64,000 nt of DNA, taken from contig NW_026944221.1 of the NCBI RefSeq assembly GCF_033297405.1, positions 3,141,327-3,205,326 on the forward strand, given 5' to 3'. Below, one piece after another: positions 11,786-24,226 of the stretch. The notes beneath the pieces were generated by a model, which saw only the letters and a list, made by a program, of their open reading frames with translations, did no database searches and had not been told where the DNA came from. Origin of the DNA: Parathielavia appendiculata. Taxonomy: Eukaryota > Ascomycota > Sordariomycetes > Sordariales > Chaetomiaceae. The translations under genes and the position numbers were made by a program. Position 1 is the stretch's first letter. Each line of letters opens with the position of its first letter.

Positions 11786-14700
11786 AGGGAGGAACTGGTG
11801 CATGTGGCCACTCACAGGCTGAGAGCGAGGATTGAGATATCCCCTTTTGAACGAGACAAGACGAAAGACATAACCTTAGATTCACGCACATGACACATCA
11901 AGATACATCGAGAGACAGCGATCTGGTCCCATTTTGGTGATCAATGGATGGAACCAAAGATGCCCACCTTGACACTCGCCTTACCCTGCCCAACGCGACA
12001 TCGCAATGTGGTGCGCCTGTCACACTGTCTGTTCCTGTTGAGGCCCTCCCGTCAACGGCTGTTCCTGCCGATCCGTTCCCGTTCATTCCTCTTACTTGAG
12101 TTAGCCCCTGGTCTGCAGGTTCCATGTGCTTGAAGAAGGGCAGTCTGCTATGAACCGCCGTGGTCCAGTGCTACCTACCAGCAGCGAACCACCGTTGGGG
12201 TGCATAAAGTGCCCTAAGGCATGTATGGTTGGTTACAGGCAAGGTACCTTGTAGGCCCGCATGGATATTACAGCAGAGGGCACGCAATCTATACCTGCAG
12301 AAAGCAAGGAACAAATGAATTCATGATGGACTATCTATGCACATGCCACGTAGGCCCTCGAGGGACGCGTGTAATTGGGTTCAGTTCAGGGCCTGAGGTG
12401 GTCTACATGGTGGAAGTACGGACAGTGTTCGCAGTTCAAGCCTGAGTCTGGGACGAGCTGCGTGTTGTTGCCTGCCAGGGCCGCCATCTCTCCAGCCAAA
12501 GTGCCGCGCGTGGCACTCCTTCCGTCAAGGTTCGGCGAGTTGTCAGTCTGCGGGAAACTGGCGGATGTCTAGGTGTAAGTTCCGAACGCTTCTTGGTAGA
12601 TGGAAGCTATACGTCCAAGACTGGTGCTCTGAACAGCGCATGGCTCCGTCCCAAAGGAGACTCTCGGAAAATATAAGCCTTGCCCTCAATGGCTGGGTGG
12701 CATTGAACACCTTCCGTGCGGGGTGTTGAAGATACCGATGCGTAGCTTGCTGCGGTGCGCTGCCGTTTCGTTACTGCGTGCTGCTGTACGTAGTGGGCTA
12801 CTTACTTGCCATGCAGCCTCCTGCTTGCGGATTACCTGACTCGGGAGCGGAAGAGTTGAAGACGATGAAGACTCACATAGTTCCGCTGAGGAGCAAAACG
12901 GGGCCCGCTCGCTGTTCCAAGCTTTGTCAAGCTTTACCTCAACCGGTCTCTATTGCCGCCTGCCATGGCCATGGCCCAGCGCCAGTTGTCTGTTTCTGAA
13001 TTTGCCAACCGTCAGTCAGTACGGATAACTCATAGTCGATCTGAGAACAAGTCAACCCAGACTGGATGAGGCCCTGTCAGCAAGTCAGCCATCGAGTCAG
13101 CCAGCCAAACAGAGAGACAAACCAGACGCGCTAAACCACGGTTCTCTCCGCAGTTCCATCCGCCCTGAGCCACCTACGTCCGTCCCATATTTCTCCTCCT
13201 GCCCCTCCTTCCCTCCAATATCACCATCCGCCACAACCACCCCAGCCGTCCTGTTGTACAGATACAGGGCGCAGTCCCCAGCCGAACAGACGGGGTAAGT
13301 TCGGCCTCCCTCCCTCGCTACCAGCCAGCGACCACTGACCACTCGATTAATCTAGACACGCAGTAGGTTTGTTACCCCTTTCGGAGGCGCCCCCCACCGC
13401 CCACAAACAGGGCACCTTCTCTTCTCGTCTCGCATCTTGCCTCATTCATCCATCAAATAGATAAGGGTAGCATCGTAGTAGGTAGTAGAGTGGCAGCGGC
13501 GATGGGAGAACAAGGGAGGGGAAAACGACACGGGGCCCGGCCCAGGCCCAACGGTTGGATGAGCACCCGACCTTTTTCCCCCTCCCATCTTCGCTCTCCG
13601 CCTTCACCCGTCCCTGCTTCGGGGTAATGGAGCACAGTTAATATCAGGGCCACATACCGGGCATGCATGTTGCTCATGGCCGCCGAAGAAGGAGACGTCG
13701 CATGGTTCACGGCAGCGGTATGGGGGATAAACCCCTCCGTCACCTGGCCGCTTGGTGCTTCAACTTGTTGTGCGATGCCATGATATTTGGCGTGCTGTGG
13801 ACAGAAACGCAGGCGAAGGGGCAGACACCGTACAGCGTGCGGGTGTTCTCGTCGCTTGCAGTGCTATCTCCCTTTCCCCGGACCTGTCACCGGCAATGGG
13901 CTGCCGTTTGGTAGGCAAATTCCGGCTCCTGATCTCGGAAGCAGGCCCCGGAGGGGCCATTGGCAGGGGATTCTGGGAGGGGATTGACGAGAAGGTACCG
14001 TAACACTGCTCAGGTCGTATCCGACAGGGTTCCTAAACTCCCCCACAGATCGTTCGATGACCACCGTCTGCATGTAACTGTACGGAGCTACGCGCATGCA
14101 GTGATCATGGTTTGTGAGTTTGTGAAGCAATGCAGCCGGATCAGCAGAGACCAACTTATGTAGGGACATTACCCACTGCCAGACTGAACTGTGGAGGATA
14201 GCAGGCGACTGGTGGCTGGCCAGCGCGGACATGGGCGGGAGAACAAGGCCCAATCCAATGGCTTCATCATTCCACTTCTGTTCTTCCTCGGTACCGAGTT
14301 GTGCCGGTTCCTATGGTGAGTCCAGATTTCCTTTTGTCGATGCGATGAATGTCAACAAGCAAGCAAGCAAGCCCAGATCTCCACGCTGTCGTTGCCAGAT
14401 GCAGTTTGATGGCATAACTGGACCAGGCATGACCATGAGCTGTCTTCCTCGGTATTTGATTCCGCAAGCGCAACAGGGTGCACCAGGTTGCGATCCATGA
14501 GTACCTTACATTCGGGCCGGGGTGAGAAGGGAGCACGATCTCTATGTCATGTTCCCCGTCTTTCCTCATGCACTTGCCCTTCTTGTCGTGGAAGTCCATC
14601 TCTTCCCGGAGTTGACATTCCAAAAGGGATGACGGCCGTGATGAGGGAAGAAAAGTAATGCGGCTACCGAGTCACGGATGTTGAATTGGGACCCGCCGTT

Positions 14701-17700
14701 CCGCTCAAGCTTTCTTCAAATGGAGGGCCGACCCAGCCCAGTGAGCCCACCCAAAGGAACTTTCCCTTCCGGCCATGATCCTGGCAAGGGGTTGCTTGTT
14801 TATGTCCGTCGTTGGAGAAACAAGCCAGGCAGCCATTCTCACCATCGTCGCAAGTGTTTCGATTGTTTCAAGCTTTTGCGAATGTTTCAACCCAGCGTTA
14901 AGCCCCAGCCAGGGGCGTGCGGGGGTGCGTTGTATCGTATGGTACCTTGTGCTGTAGTGACGTGCGGCTGCCCCCTTGTGATGAGAGCGTTCCAATGGCA
15001 GTGGGGAAGATCTCGAATCAGACGACAAGGTCGTGCTGGTTTTCGGATCACTGCCGAAATTATCTCCATGCTGCTGTAATCGTGTAAGGCCGACGACGTC
15101 TGTCTCCATCGAAAGGCGAGAACTCGCGCACACAGAAGGCGTGTATATAGTCGGTTAGGGTATGCCAATCGGGTAGTGGAACTCCTCGACAAGAGGCTTG
15201 TTCGGCCAATGCTTTTTGTCGGTCTTCTCTCATTTCCGAATTCAAGGCGAGCCTTGTCTGCTTGGGGAGGAGAAAACATAGCTTTGCTTGGTTGCACAAT
15301 TTCTCAACCCCTCCTCGAGTTAACTGAACCCATGGTATCACATCGACTTGTATAACATGGAGCCTATTGTCTTCTGCAACTAGCTAAGCGGAATGAAAAA
15401 GCAATGGCTCATTTACCGCAATGAGCAGAGTCCCGGTCTCGGCACGAGTTTCCTGCTTGCAAGCGCTGGCTCGTCATGATCATGGAGAGTTTTCCTCAAA
15501 CCTACAGTGTAAGAGCCCCGGGTTGGCCAGCATCGAACCCTGTCACCTTTGACAAAACGGCCGCGTTGCCTGGATAGCGTTGAGACCCTGGCGGGAACCC
15601 CAGGCCCGCGGTTCGGACGAGCTTCGGTCGGAATGACGGGAGACCAGGGCCTGGGCGGTGCAACAAAACACTGATCTTGCAGACAACACCATCGGCAGCA
15701 AACCCATCTGTGAAGCTGGAGCCGGCCCCTGACATGCCTCCGAGCTTCGTTGCGCGCGGCGAGTTATGCGTCGAGGACCAGTGGTAACAACGATCAGGGA
15801 GGACGCAAGCGAGGTGCGCGAGTCGGATCACAGGCACCTGCGTGCTGCAGCATTTTGACGGACCGAGTGGAGAAGAGAGGAGTCAGGGAGTCAAAGTCCA
15901 GCGCGCGCCACGATCCACGCAGCCGCACCTTGTTTTCCATCTCCCCAATTGGCAAATGCGATTGGCTGGGAAATTGCCAGTGCTGCCGAATCGGCCCTTC
16001 CAGGCTAAAGTCGCTAGCTCCATCATAACGGCGCCCCTCTTGTGCACTTAGCCTGCGGCAGACGGCCCCGGGATTCGATTGGCAGGGTGTCATCCCGTGA
16101 GGGAGTTTTGCATGGAGCCGATGACTTCCCGCACCCGCTGGCAGCTCGCAAGCAACGTTAACACCAGCTGCGGGATCCATCAGCCTCCGGGCGCCCGGGA
16201 CACTGGAGGACTGTGAATTCGCCAGTCCAGCCCGAACAGCAAGAGGCCCGTGACATGCAGTTTCGTTTGTCGACAAGCAGTGGCAGATGGTGCGACGACC
16301 TTTCATCCATCTCTGCGTGTGAAGGGGGTACGCGTACTGATGAAGCCCTACTCTTGGCCGGGCTGTCCGCCTGCACTCGATCAGGCTAGGCGGCGCCATG
16401 TCTCGGCCGCCTGTCCCGCGGGGCGCGCCTCCGTTTACACAGTACACGTGTACACGTGGACTGGACTGACGCAGTAGAGCATCCCAAATCGTTGCGTTTC
16501 GTACTTGTTGATAGCAGTCAAACTCAGGCTTCTAGAACGTTTTAATGATTGTGGCTGACTCAGGAATCGGCTTGATCCAGGATCGACAGCATGAATCTGT
16601 AGCAGGTAGATTGGTGAGGTCGGTCAGTTGGAGATCCGGGAGTAACTACTGGTGGTTAGGGCAAGAGATGGGTAGGGCTGCAGCAGGTCCCATCAGACGC
16701 CGATAGTATACGGGTGGCGCGGGTCAAATTTGTTTGTTTCTTTACTTAGAAGGCGTTTAATATCGCCGCAACCATCTGAACGGGCCTCGCTGATATGTAC
16801 ATTTGGTGATCCAGGTCGAGCAGTAGGCTGGAAAGCTAGAGGGGTGCGGGTGTTGATCCACGTCCAGGGGCCCTACCTGGGATTGATGGACAAGGATTGA
16901 GTCTTGCCGAGAGTCCAAGAAACCGAACGAACGAAGCGGCTTTTGTGAGAAGAGCAGCGCGCCATCAGCACGTGGAAGCGGCCAAGCGATGACTCTTCCT
17001 TGAGTCCTCCGTAGGGATGTTGGGAAAACGGCAGATTGGGCTCATGTTCGGACCTTCAATCGGCTGCCACATGGCATGTCTGCTTCCGCTCCCGCTTGTC
17101 GCCATGATGTCCGTAGCGCATCACGGTCCAGTAATGATCACGGGAAGGGTTGTCAGTTCCGTTTTGCCTCTCCATGCCGGCACAGACACGGGGAAACGAG
17201 GGGAGGAGATCCCTCGAATGAGCGAGGCTCCTTCTTCCCAAGCGAGTCCGTCATTTGCTGGGGATCCAGAGGGTTGCTGCCAAAAGGAGCATAGTGCAGG
17301 TTACCGTTTGCCTGCAGTCTCGAAACGCAGAGGCACACTCGCTCTGTTCTTGATGAAGCCGAGAGTGTATTCTGGAAAGTCTTGACAAAAGTCCTCTCTC
17401 TCGCCTCAGGTGCTGCATGGATAAAGGCACGAGGGAGATGGGAGTTGACCATAAGAATGATATTCCTCCCGGCTCCGGCCCGGAGAAGAGAGAGAGCCAA
17501 GCAGTTGGATCTACACTTGAATGCGAAGCGAGTGCTAAACTCGGTTAATCATGGCAGATGCGAGTTGACAGCCGGGTTTAATGCAACATGGCTCCAGCCT
17601 GGCTCCAACGTCAACAGCTCCATGTAAAGAAATCGGTGGCCAACACGTCTTCACATCCTCAAACCTGCCGTGATAGGATCACAGACGAAGGGAGGATATC

Positions 17701-20700
17701 GGCCTTGGATGATTTTGGCGCATAGTCTTGAGTCCGGCGCCTCGCCGACGAGGGTAGGTGATGGTATTGTCGAACAGCGCCACCAAAGTGTTAGTCTGGT
17801 CGAGTCCCTCCATCGAGATCGCTCGCACCAAGCTTTTGAACTTCTAACCGGAAGTGCTGAGTTCGTAGCCTGTCTTTCCTCTCTGCCGAGATCCTGGGCG
17901 GCGTGAGCAAGCACCGTCTTGTGGGACGTGAGGATGAGACTACTAGACCTAACGTACCGTAATATGTATGTCATATGCAAGATATGCTCGCTTCAGTTGG
18001 CTTACAGCTGGCGAAGTTTTGACAGCCACAAGCGCCTTGCTGAGAGACATGGCGGCCCCCCTTGCAGCACGAAATTCGCTCATGGCGCGCACAGCCAGCT
18101 GCCCCTGTTCACGTGTTGCTGGCTGCATTCTGTTCTTCTCTCAGGCCCTGATGCATGTCGAGGAAAGCCATCAACACAGAAATGTCAATCGAAGTGCTGT
18201 GCCAGGCAGATGCGCGGACGTTGTGAGATGCGGAAACAGATCTCGCGAAATCCCCCGCGAATCCCCTGACTTGGCCCGATTCGATCATGATTGCAACGTC
18301 CGCCCAGACAAACCACCAACAAGCTCGGAGCAGCAGTCGCAATTGCAACAGACAGCCACCGGTAGCAGCCGAGCGGGCTTGGACGATGGGCAGGTGGGGT
18401 CCGCCGTTTCCCTCACGCGCTTCTTCCCCGTGCTCGGTCAAAGGCGCCGACCAACAAGAGGAGGGCATAATGAGGGAGAAAAGAAAATTAAAGAGCATCT
18501 TGGTGTGACGGGACCCGCACGCCCACCCTCCATCCTGGAGGGCCAAGCAGTCACTAGGTGTAGCTACATGGGCAGCTGGGGTTCTGTGGGTACTCCGTGT
18601 CCGTACCTGTGTTGTCTGGCCTTTCGAGGTTCGCTCCGCACGTTGTCGTACTGCTGGTTGTTTTTGTGGGAATGCGCTGTGAGCTGTAGCTTGTCAGAAC
18701 CTGAAGATGAGTATTCGGAGATTTTCAGAAAGTTGTGAGCTGTCTCGAAGCCAATGAACAGGCAGGTGGTGCTGAACTTGGAGCCTGCCATGGTTAGGTT
18801 TCTTCCCGGGTGGAAAGAGCGGCAGCCGTCCACCCGCTGCCGAGTCCGTTTTTAGAAACAGCAGGAGCTTGGTCATCTCACCCTCCCTTCGCTCTCTTCC
18901 CCGGCCTGCAAGCCTGCATCGCAAATTAATTTCATTGCATCACACCACGAAATGCTGCACGTGTGGCTGCCAGAACCACAATTTTTTGACCGAGAGTACC
19001 AAACTCCAGATCCGATCCACCTGCTCGAGACCAGTCAGAAACACAATTTCCATGATGTCGAAAAACGTGTCACCTACGGATTACACACGTACGGAAAACC
19101 CACTGCTTGCGTGTGGTGTAAATTCCACCGATGCCAATTCGGGACTTGGGATGGCGTCAAGACCCTGCCACAACATCGGCCTGCATCTCTGCATCTCATC
19201 AACCTGCACGATACGGCAAGGAGCATGTCGTTGAACAACACCCAAGACGTCGAGGTTCCGTAGTCCTGGCCCAATCACCTGCGACGGCCGTGCAGGACAC
19301 AAGCACAAGCAGCCCCCTCAGTTCACAGCCTGCATGAGCGGTAACATGACCTAGCTCATTCAAATCTTGACGACAGAACACTGGGGAAGACATGCGTCAC
19401 CATGCACTCTGAGCTGACTGCTGCTGCCGGTTGACGGCGATGCCCCAGCACAAAGCCGGCGGGTCTGTCCATGACCAAGGCGTGTGCACGTCGTCCTGCC
19501 GTGTAAGCACATGTATGGGACTCTCGTGCCACCACACCTACGGACAAGTGGCAGCTTGATTCGACGACGACATCGATTTTGTTGCAAGTGTCTCGCGGCC
19601 TATCAGTTTGGCCGGCCCGGTGTCCAGTCTCCCTCGGAGTCATTGCAAGGGCGGGGCCCAGGCACCAAGTTCCCTTTCGGGAATGTCGTTTGAACGGCGC
19701 CGAACTGCGACCTCCGCATTTTTGCTGATGGCATGGGGGACTTCCCGGTTCCCCCTGCCCTGCACTAGACCGGATCGGGCGTTGAAGCCGGGGGGTCCCA
19801 AGCCACCTCCGCCGTCCGGCTTGTGGAAACACAAGTCCCGACTGCGATCCCCTCGGTGAGGGATCGCAGGCGATGAGAGCACATACCGGTGCCGTGGACG
19901 AAAGGCGCGGGCCACCTAAACAATCAGCAGTTGCCCTCCCTCTCGTGCCCAACCAGTTGGCTGGGTCGTCGGAACCTTAGCTGAATCTACTTTTCCCACT
20001 TCGTATTATCTTCCTTATCGGCACACGTGGAATACGTCAAGAAAACGCGCCAATTCGCCCGTCTCTGGCAGAAAGTGTCGACTGCTCGTTTGTCATCTTT
20101 TATCAGTACGGATACCTGATATACCGCCGATCGCTTGTGCTTCCTTCCTCCTTGAGAGGAAGCGAGAGACAACGCATTGTGCACGCGGAGCCGACTCGAG
20201 ACTTGCCTCGGTCCACAGCGGCCCCAGCTTCCTCTTCTGCTGTTAGGGCCCGGCGTCGTTCGGCGCGGCTGAACGTTGCGGGTCATCGCCAACCGCGACG
20301 GTATCCCGGCACCACAACAGTGGGGGCTCCCGTCGTTCTGAAGAGCCTCGTGCGAATTCTGCGAGGCACAAGAGCGGCGTTCGGAACAGCAGTTGAACAA
20401 CCACCAACCAACAGTATAACTGCTCTGATGATATTGCCTCTCGCCGTGTCGCCGTTTCGGCGGGGTGGACAGGGGTTGATTGTGCACTTCCTCTGCCAGC
20501 CGAGATCTGCTGGGGCACTCTGATTTCGTCGTCATCTACCCTGGTCGACCGTAATTTCGTGAACCGTCTTTTGACCCCCTCTCTCAGACGGGGCTTTTCA
20601 TCGCTGCGTTTCTTTGCCCAACGGTCTTCTAGAAAATTGCGGGTCGAGGGCTTGCCCGCCCAGGGTAGGCTCCTCGGAGGATTCTGGTGCTAATCAGATC

Positions 20701-21913
20701 CCCTTGTTCCCTCGGCCGAACATGGTCGTCGAGCCGGCTTGCCCAGCTGCCTGATGAGCCAGGATTGGAGGACGGAGGAGGGGCCGAGGGCGGGCGTGCC
20801 GTTCTGTCCGCTTCCCCCCTCTCACCTTTTCACCAGCAACAAGCCACACCCCCCTTTCGCATCCATTCAGTACCCCCCATCGCACTGGGTGCCGGTCCTG
20901 CTCCACGGCCATTCCTCATCCAGCTCGCGCATTGATATTCCGAAGCCCTAAGGTACGGATTCTGCTGGCGTCTCTTCCCGCTCGGCAGAAAGACAAAGAC
21001 AGGCATGGCAGGCCAGTCTTCATCTGTTTTGGAGAACTTGAGTCCACCTTGCCCTATCTCGATGGGCGTCGAGGTACCTGATTCCACCGGCTCCTCCGAT
21101 GAGGCCTGTTCCCTTTCTGAGTACCACAATAGTGACAAGACAATGGCTCTTGAGCTCGCCTTCTCCCGTTGTTTCTGGAGAGCTTGCCCCAAGGACACTC
21201 CACCGAGGCTATTCATGGTCGATATCAAGGGGAGTGTGCGGTATGCTAACCATCCCCTCCTTAACAGACCTGGAAGAAACAAGCATAGCAGATAGAACGC
21301 GTAAAGTAACAAGAACAAGGTGTGCAATCACACCCTGGTCCGTCATGGGGGGGGGGGGGGGAACACCCCCCCAGCCGCTATCCTGCCCCATCTCGACAAG
21401 CAAGGGCCTCGGGAATGACTGCCAGATCGCCCTCCCCGTTCCTCACCCTCCTTCCCTGTATGGTTGGAACGCTTCTGCACCGTCCCTGCAAGCGGTTTTA
21501 AACATTTCCTTAGCTTGAGGAGCCGCTAGGGTAGCCTTGGCCTTGCCTCTCTGCCCTTGCCGCACCCCCCCCGGACCAGTACCGAAGCTTCCCAGGTGCC
21601 TCGATAGGATTGGCTTACACATACAAGTACATACACATGCCCTATAAGCTGGCCGCCGGTTGTGGTCGGATCCTCGCCATTCACTTCGACTCCCAGGCCG
21701 AATTCCGACTTCATTAGCTCGAGGACTCACCATCTTGATCATATTCGTGGAGTTTTCTCCTGGTTTTGGCGCTTTTGCCATATTCTAAAGGAACCCCCGC
21801 ATTGTCGATGCTGTCGAGCAGAGACGAATCGAAGGGCCAATCTTTTTGAAGCCCAGCTGGCAGTCGGTCGAGGCTTGTGTGTCCACCGCGCCTTGGAGAA
21901 GAAGCATGCTCCC
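11786..21913. other. ~10-kb gene-free block upstream of vib-1
   Basis: No open frame here has a domain, a plausible signal sequence or a consistent exon chain. The longest frames (about 256 codons at 17968-18738 and 217 codons antisense at 15794-16447) look random. By eye the base composition is GC-balanced and not RIP-like, so this is not an obvious transposon graveyard. CT-rich stretches at about 13140-13460 and 20560-20880 resemble fungal leaders or promoters. A run of 15 G followed closely by C-runs lies at 21347-21373. The 3' part may be the promoter and untranslated leader of vib-1; the rest may hold non-coding transcripts. Confidence 0.55.
19820..19869. other. Two adjacent perfect hairpins
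   Basis: CTTGTG-GAAA-CACAAG at 19820-19835 is a six-base-pair stem with a GNRA-type tetraloop. Six bases later, 19842-19851 (CTGCGATCCC) pairs perfectly with 19860-19869 (GGGATCGCAG) across an eight-base loop. There is no surrounding gene. Whether the segment is transcribed is unknown. Confidence 0.6.
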
Positions 21914-24226
21914 ATGTCAGCCACGGCAACCTACACGATGGCAGAGTTGAGGGCTGAGACGCAACACGGCAGCCTGTGGTCCAACTATGGAAACCCCGTA
22001 CCCATGACCAACCGGTACCCTCACGACCCGTCGGTATCAGTACCGCCACCACCAACATCTTCGCACCTTGTGCGCCCGAGGAGTCACCACACGATGGACT
22101 ATCCGCCGTACCAGCCGGGCCGGCCTGGCCAGGAGGAGGGTGAGCCGTACGACAGATACCCGCACCCGTCCATGAACATACCCAGCATCAACAGCCTGAA
22201 GCGCCCATACTCGCAAGTGGACCAGGCGCCATACACGGAGATGGTCCAGGACCTGCGGGACGACTACAAGCCGCCAAACCACGACCAGAAGCTCCTGTCG
22301 TTCAAGAAGGTGGGGGACAAACACACCATTGTAGACACCAAGGGCCGGATCCACGAGATGGAGATCGACGCGCAGCTGCACGGCATGTTCTTTCTCTCGG
22401 AATTCCCCTCGGCGACGGGAGACGGCAACGGGCTGAACGCCGAGTTGACGTGCTACCGGCGCAACCTGTTCCAGATCAGTGGGAGCCTCTGCTTCCCCCA
22501 GATCCCGCTGTCGGTGCTGCTCGAGTCCGGCGAGACGAGCCAGATCAAGAACATGGAGGTCAGCATATCGGCGATTGAGTCCGTTGACGGCCACCCGGTG
22601 CGCCTGATTGTGATTCCCTGGAAGACGCCGCCGCCAAACTCGCCCGAGGCCAATCAGGCGCCCGACCAAGAGCCGCCCACTTTGCCCCTGATCCCGCCGT
22701 CTGAGGAGGAGGATGAGACGGGGGGTGACCATTACGCCATCTACCCGATCGGCTGGAGGAGGCTGCAATTCAGGATGTAAGTTTGTTTACCTTACCTTTC
22801 GCTCTGCGCAACGTCAATGAGTGACTCACTAATCCCCCCTGATCCAGAGCGACTGCAAACAATGGGAGAAGGAAAGAGCTGCAACAACACTTTGTGCTTC
22901 ATCTGAAACTTCACGGAACGCTGGCCAACGGGCAGAAACTGGTGCTCTCGGAACTGACGACAGCACCGATCGTCGTGCGAGGGAGGAGCCCGCGGAACTT
23001 CCAGGCTAGAAAGGAGATCCCGTTGCTCGGATCAAGTGCGGGTTCGCGAGGACAGACCCTGGTCGAGACGGGCCATGGCATCGTTGCGCAAGCCGTCATC
23101 CTCAACAAGCCCCCATACGACTCTCGACCTCGCCTGTCGAGCCTCGATGTTCCCAGATCGGCTTTCACATTCACTGCGCCGAAGCAAATGCCGCAGAGTC
23201 CGATGCAGATGCGATCCAAGTAAGCATTCACCCCTTGTTTTCCCTCTGCCAGCCATGGTCGGGAACCATAGCGAGAGAAGAGGTCCCCGATAAACTAACC
23301 CACAATCCAGCTCCTACCCAACAACATGGAACCCAACCCCGCAAGTCTCAATGCCTCATACCACCGGAGCAGCGACCTATCCAACCTCGACCATGCCGCC
23401 GGACCCGTACCCCAAGATGCCCTTGTCCGGGGCGCCGACCTTTACCGCCGAGCCACAAGACATGCCCCTGCAACCCACCTCCATGGGCTCTTCGGTTCCC
23501 CTTCCGCTCGCCTCCCCGCACGACCCGCACCAACACCATCACGCCCAACAACCGCAGCCCCCTATCCGCACGCAATACGCAACCTACACGTCGGCCCCGC
23601 CACACCACCTCTCCCTGTCCACCACGACCGGCGCTGCGGGCGGCCCTTCCCCAGACACGTCGAACCTCGCCGTACCCCGCTACATAGGCGACGCCGGTAA
23701 CCCGCGCCCATCCAAGTCGCCGCGCCACGCAAGCCACCAGTCGGTCGCCTCGTCCATCTCCAACGACACGGCGTCGGGCGAATACCGCTACGGCCCGCCG
23801 CCGTCGCAACCGCAGCAACAGCATCAGCAAGCGCCGCATGGTGGTCCATACTCGGCTGGTGCGTCGGAAGTGAGTCCGCAGTCGCAGCACCCGTCTCTTC
23901 CGCCGCTGCAGGACCAGGCCGCGAACGGCGCTGCTTCGCAGCCTGGAATTGGGGTAGGAAGCGGTGGAGGAGGAGGAGGACAGGCGTCCTCGGGCAGGGA
24001 TTACTACACTACTACTGGTCCTGCTCCTGGCGGATGGGGGCCTGCTCCTGGCGATCACGGGGCCGCCGGCGCACCCGGACAGGGCGGGGATAGGCCGTAT
24101 GGATATCCCGCTGGTGCTGCGGCGGGTGCTGCAGCGGGGGGTGCAAGTGTCAAGACGGAACCGCATGCTGCTGCTGGGGGCTCGGCTCCCGGGACCGGGT
24201 ATGGGTATGCTTGGAACACGGCTTGA
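21914..24226 (+). CDS. NDT80/p53-like transcription factor VIB-1 (XprG/PhoG)
   Basis: Nuclear regulator with an immunoglobulin-fold DNA-binding domain. In Neurospora, VIB-1 is needed for heterokaryon incompatibility, extracellular proteases and full cellulase induction; Aspergillus XprG controls proteases. Exons 21914-22776, 22848-23219 and 23311-24226 encode 716 residues. The DNA-binding domain spans about 120-420: LLSFKKVGDKHTIVDTKGRI, the ESVDGHPVRLIVIPWKTPPP segment, IYPIGWRRLQFRIATANNGR (across intron 1) and the APIVVRGRSPRNFQARKEIP loop. The C-terminal half is Pro/Gln/Gly-rich and disordered, with an MKTEP-like end region. The start chosen is the ATG of MSATATYTM; the frame stays open upstream to an ATG at 21662, so an 84-residue extension is possible. 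A large gene-free region precedes the gene. Confidence 0.93.

Noticed and set aside
12240..12251. 12-bp palindrome CAAGGTACCTTG
   Set aside because: It occurs once and has no associated feature; a single palindrome of this size is expected by chance in a window this long.
15794..16447. 217-codon minus-strand frame in the gene-free block
   Set aside because: Composition rich in Arg, Cys and Ser with no hydrophobic core pattern or recognisable motif; no matching splice partners.
17968..18738. 256-codon plus-strand frame in the gene-free block
   Set aside because: No domain, and the cysteine/serine/arginine pattern is that of a chance frame in GC-balanced DNA.
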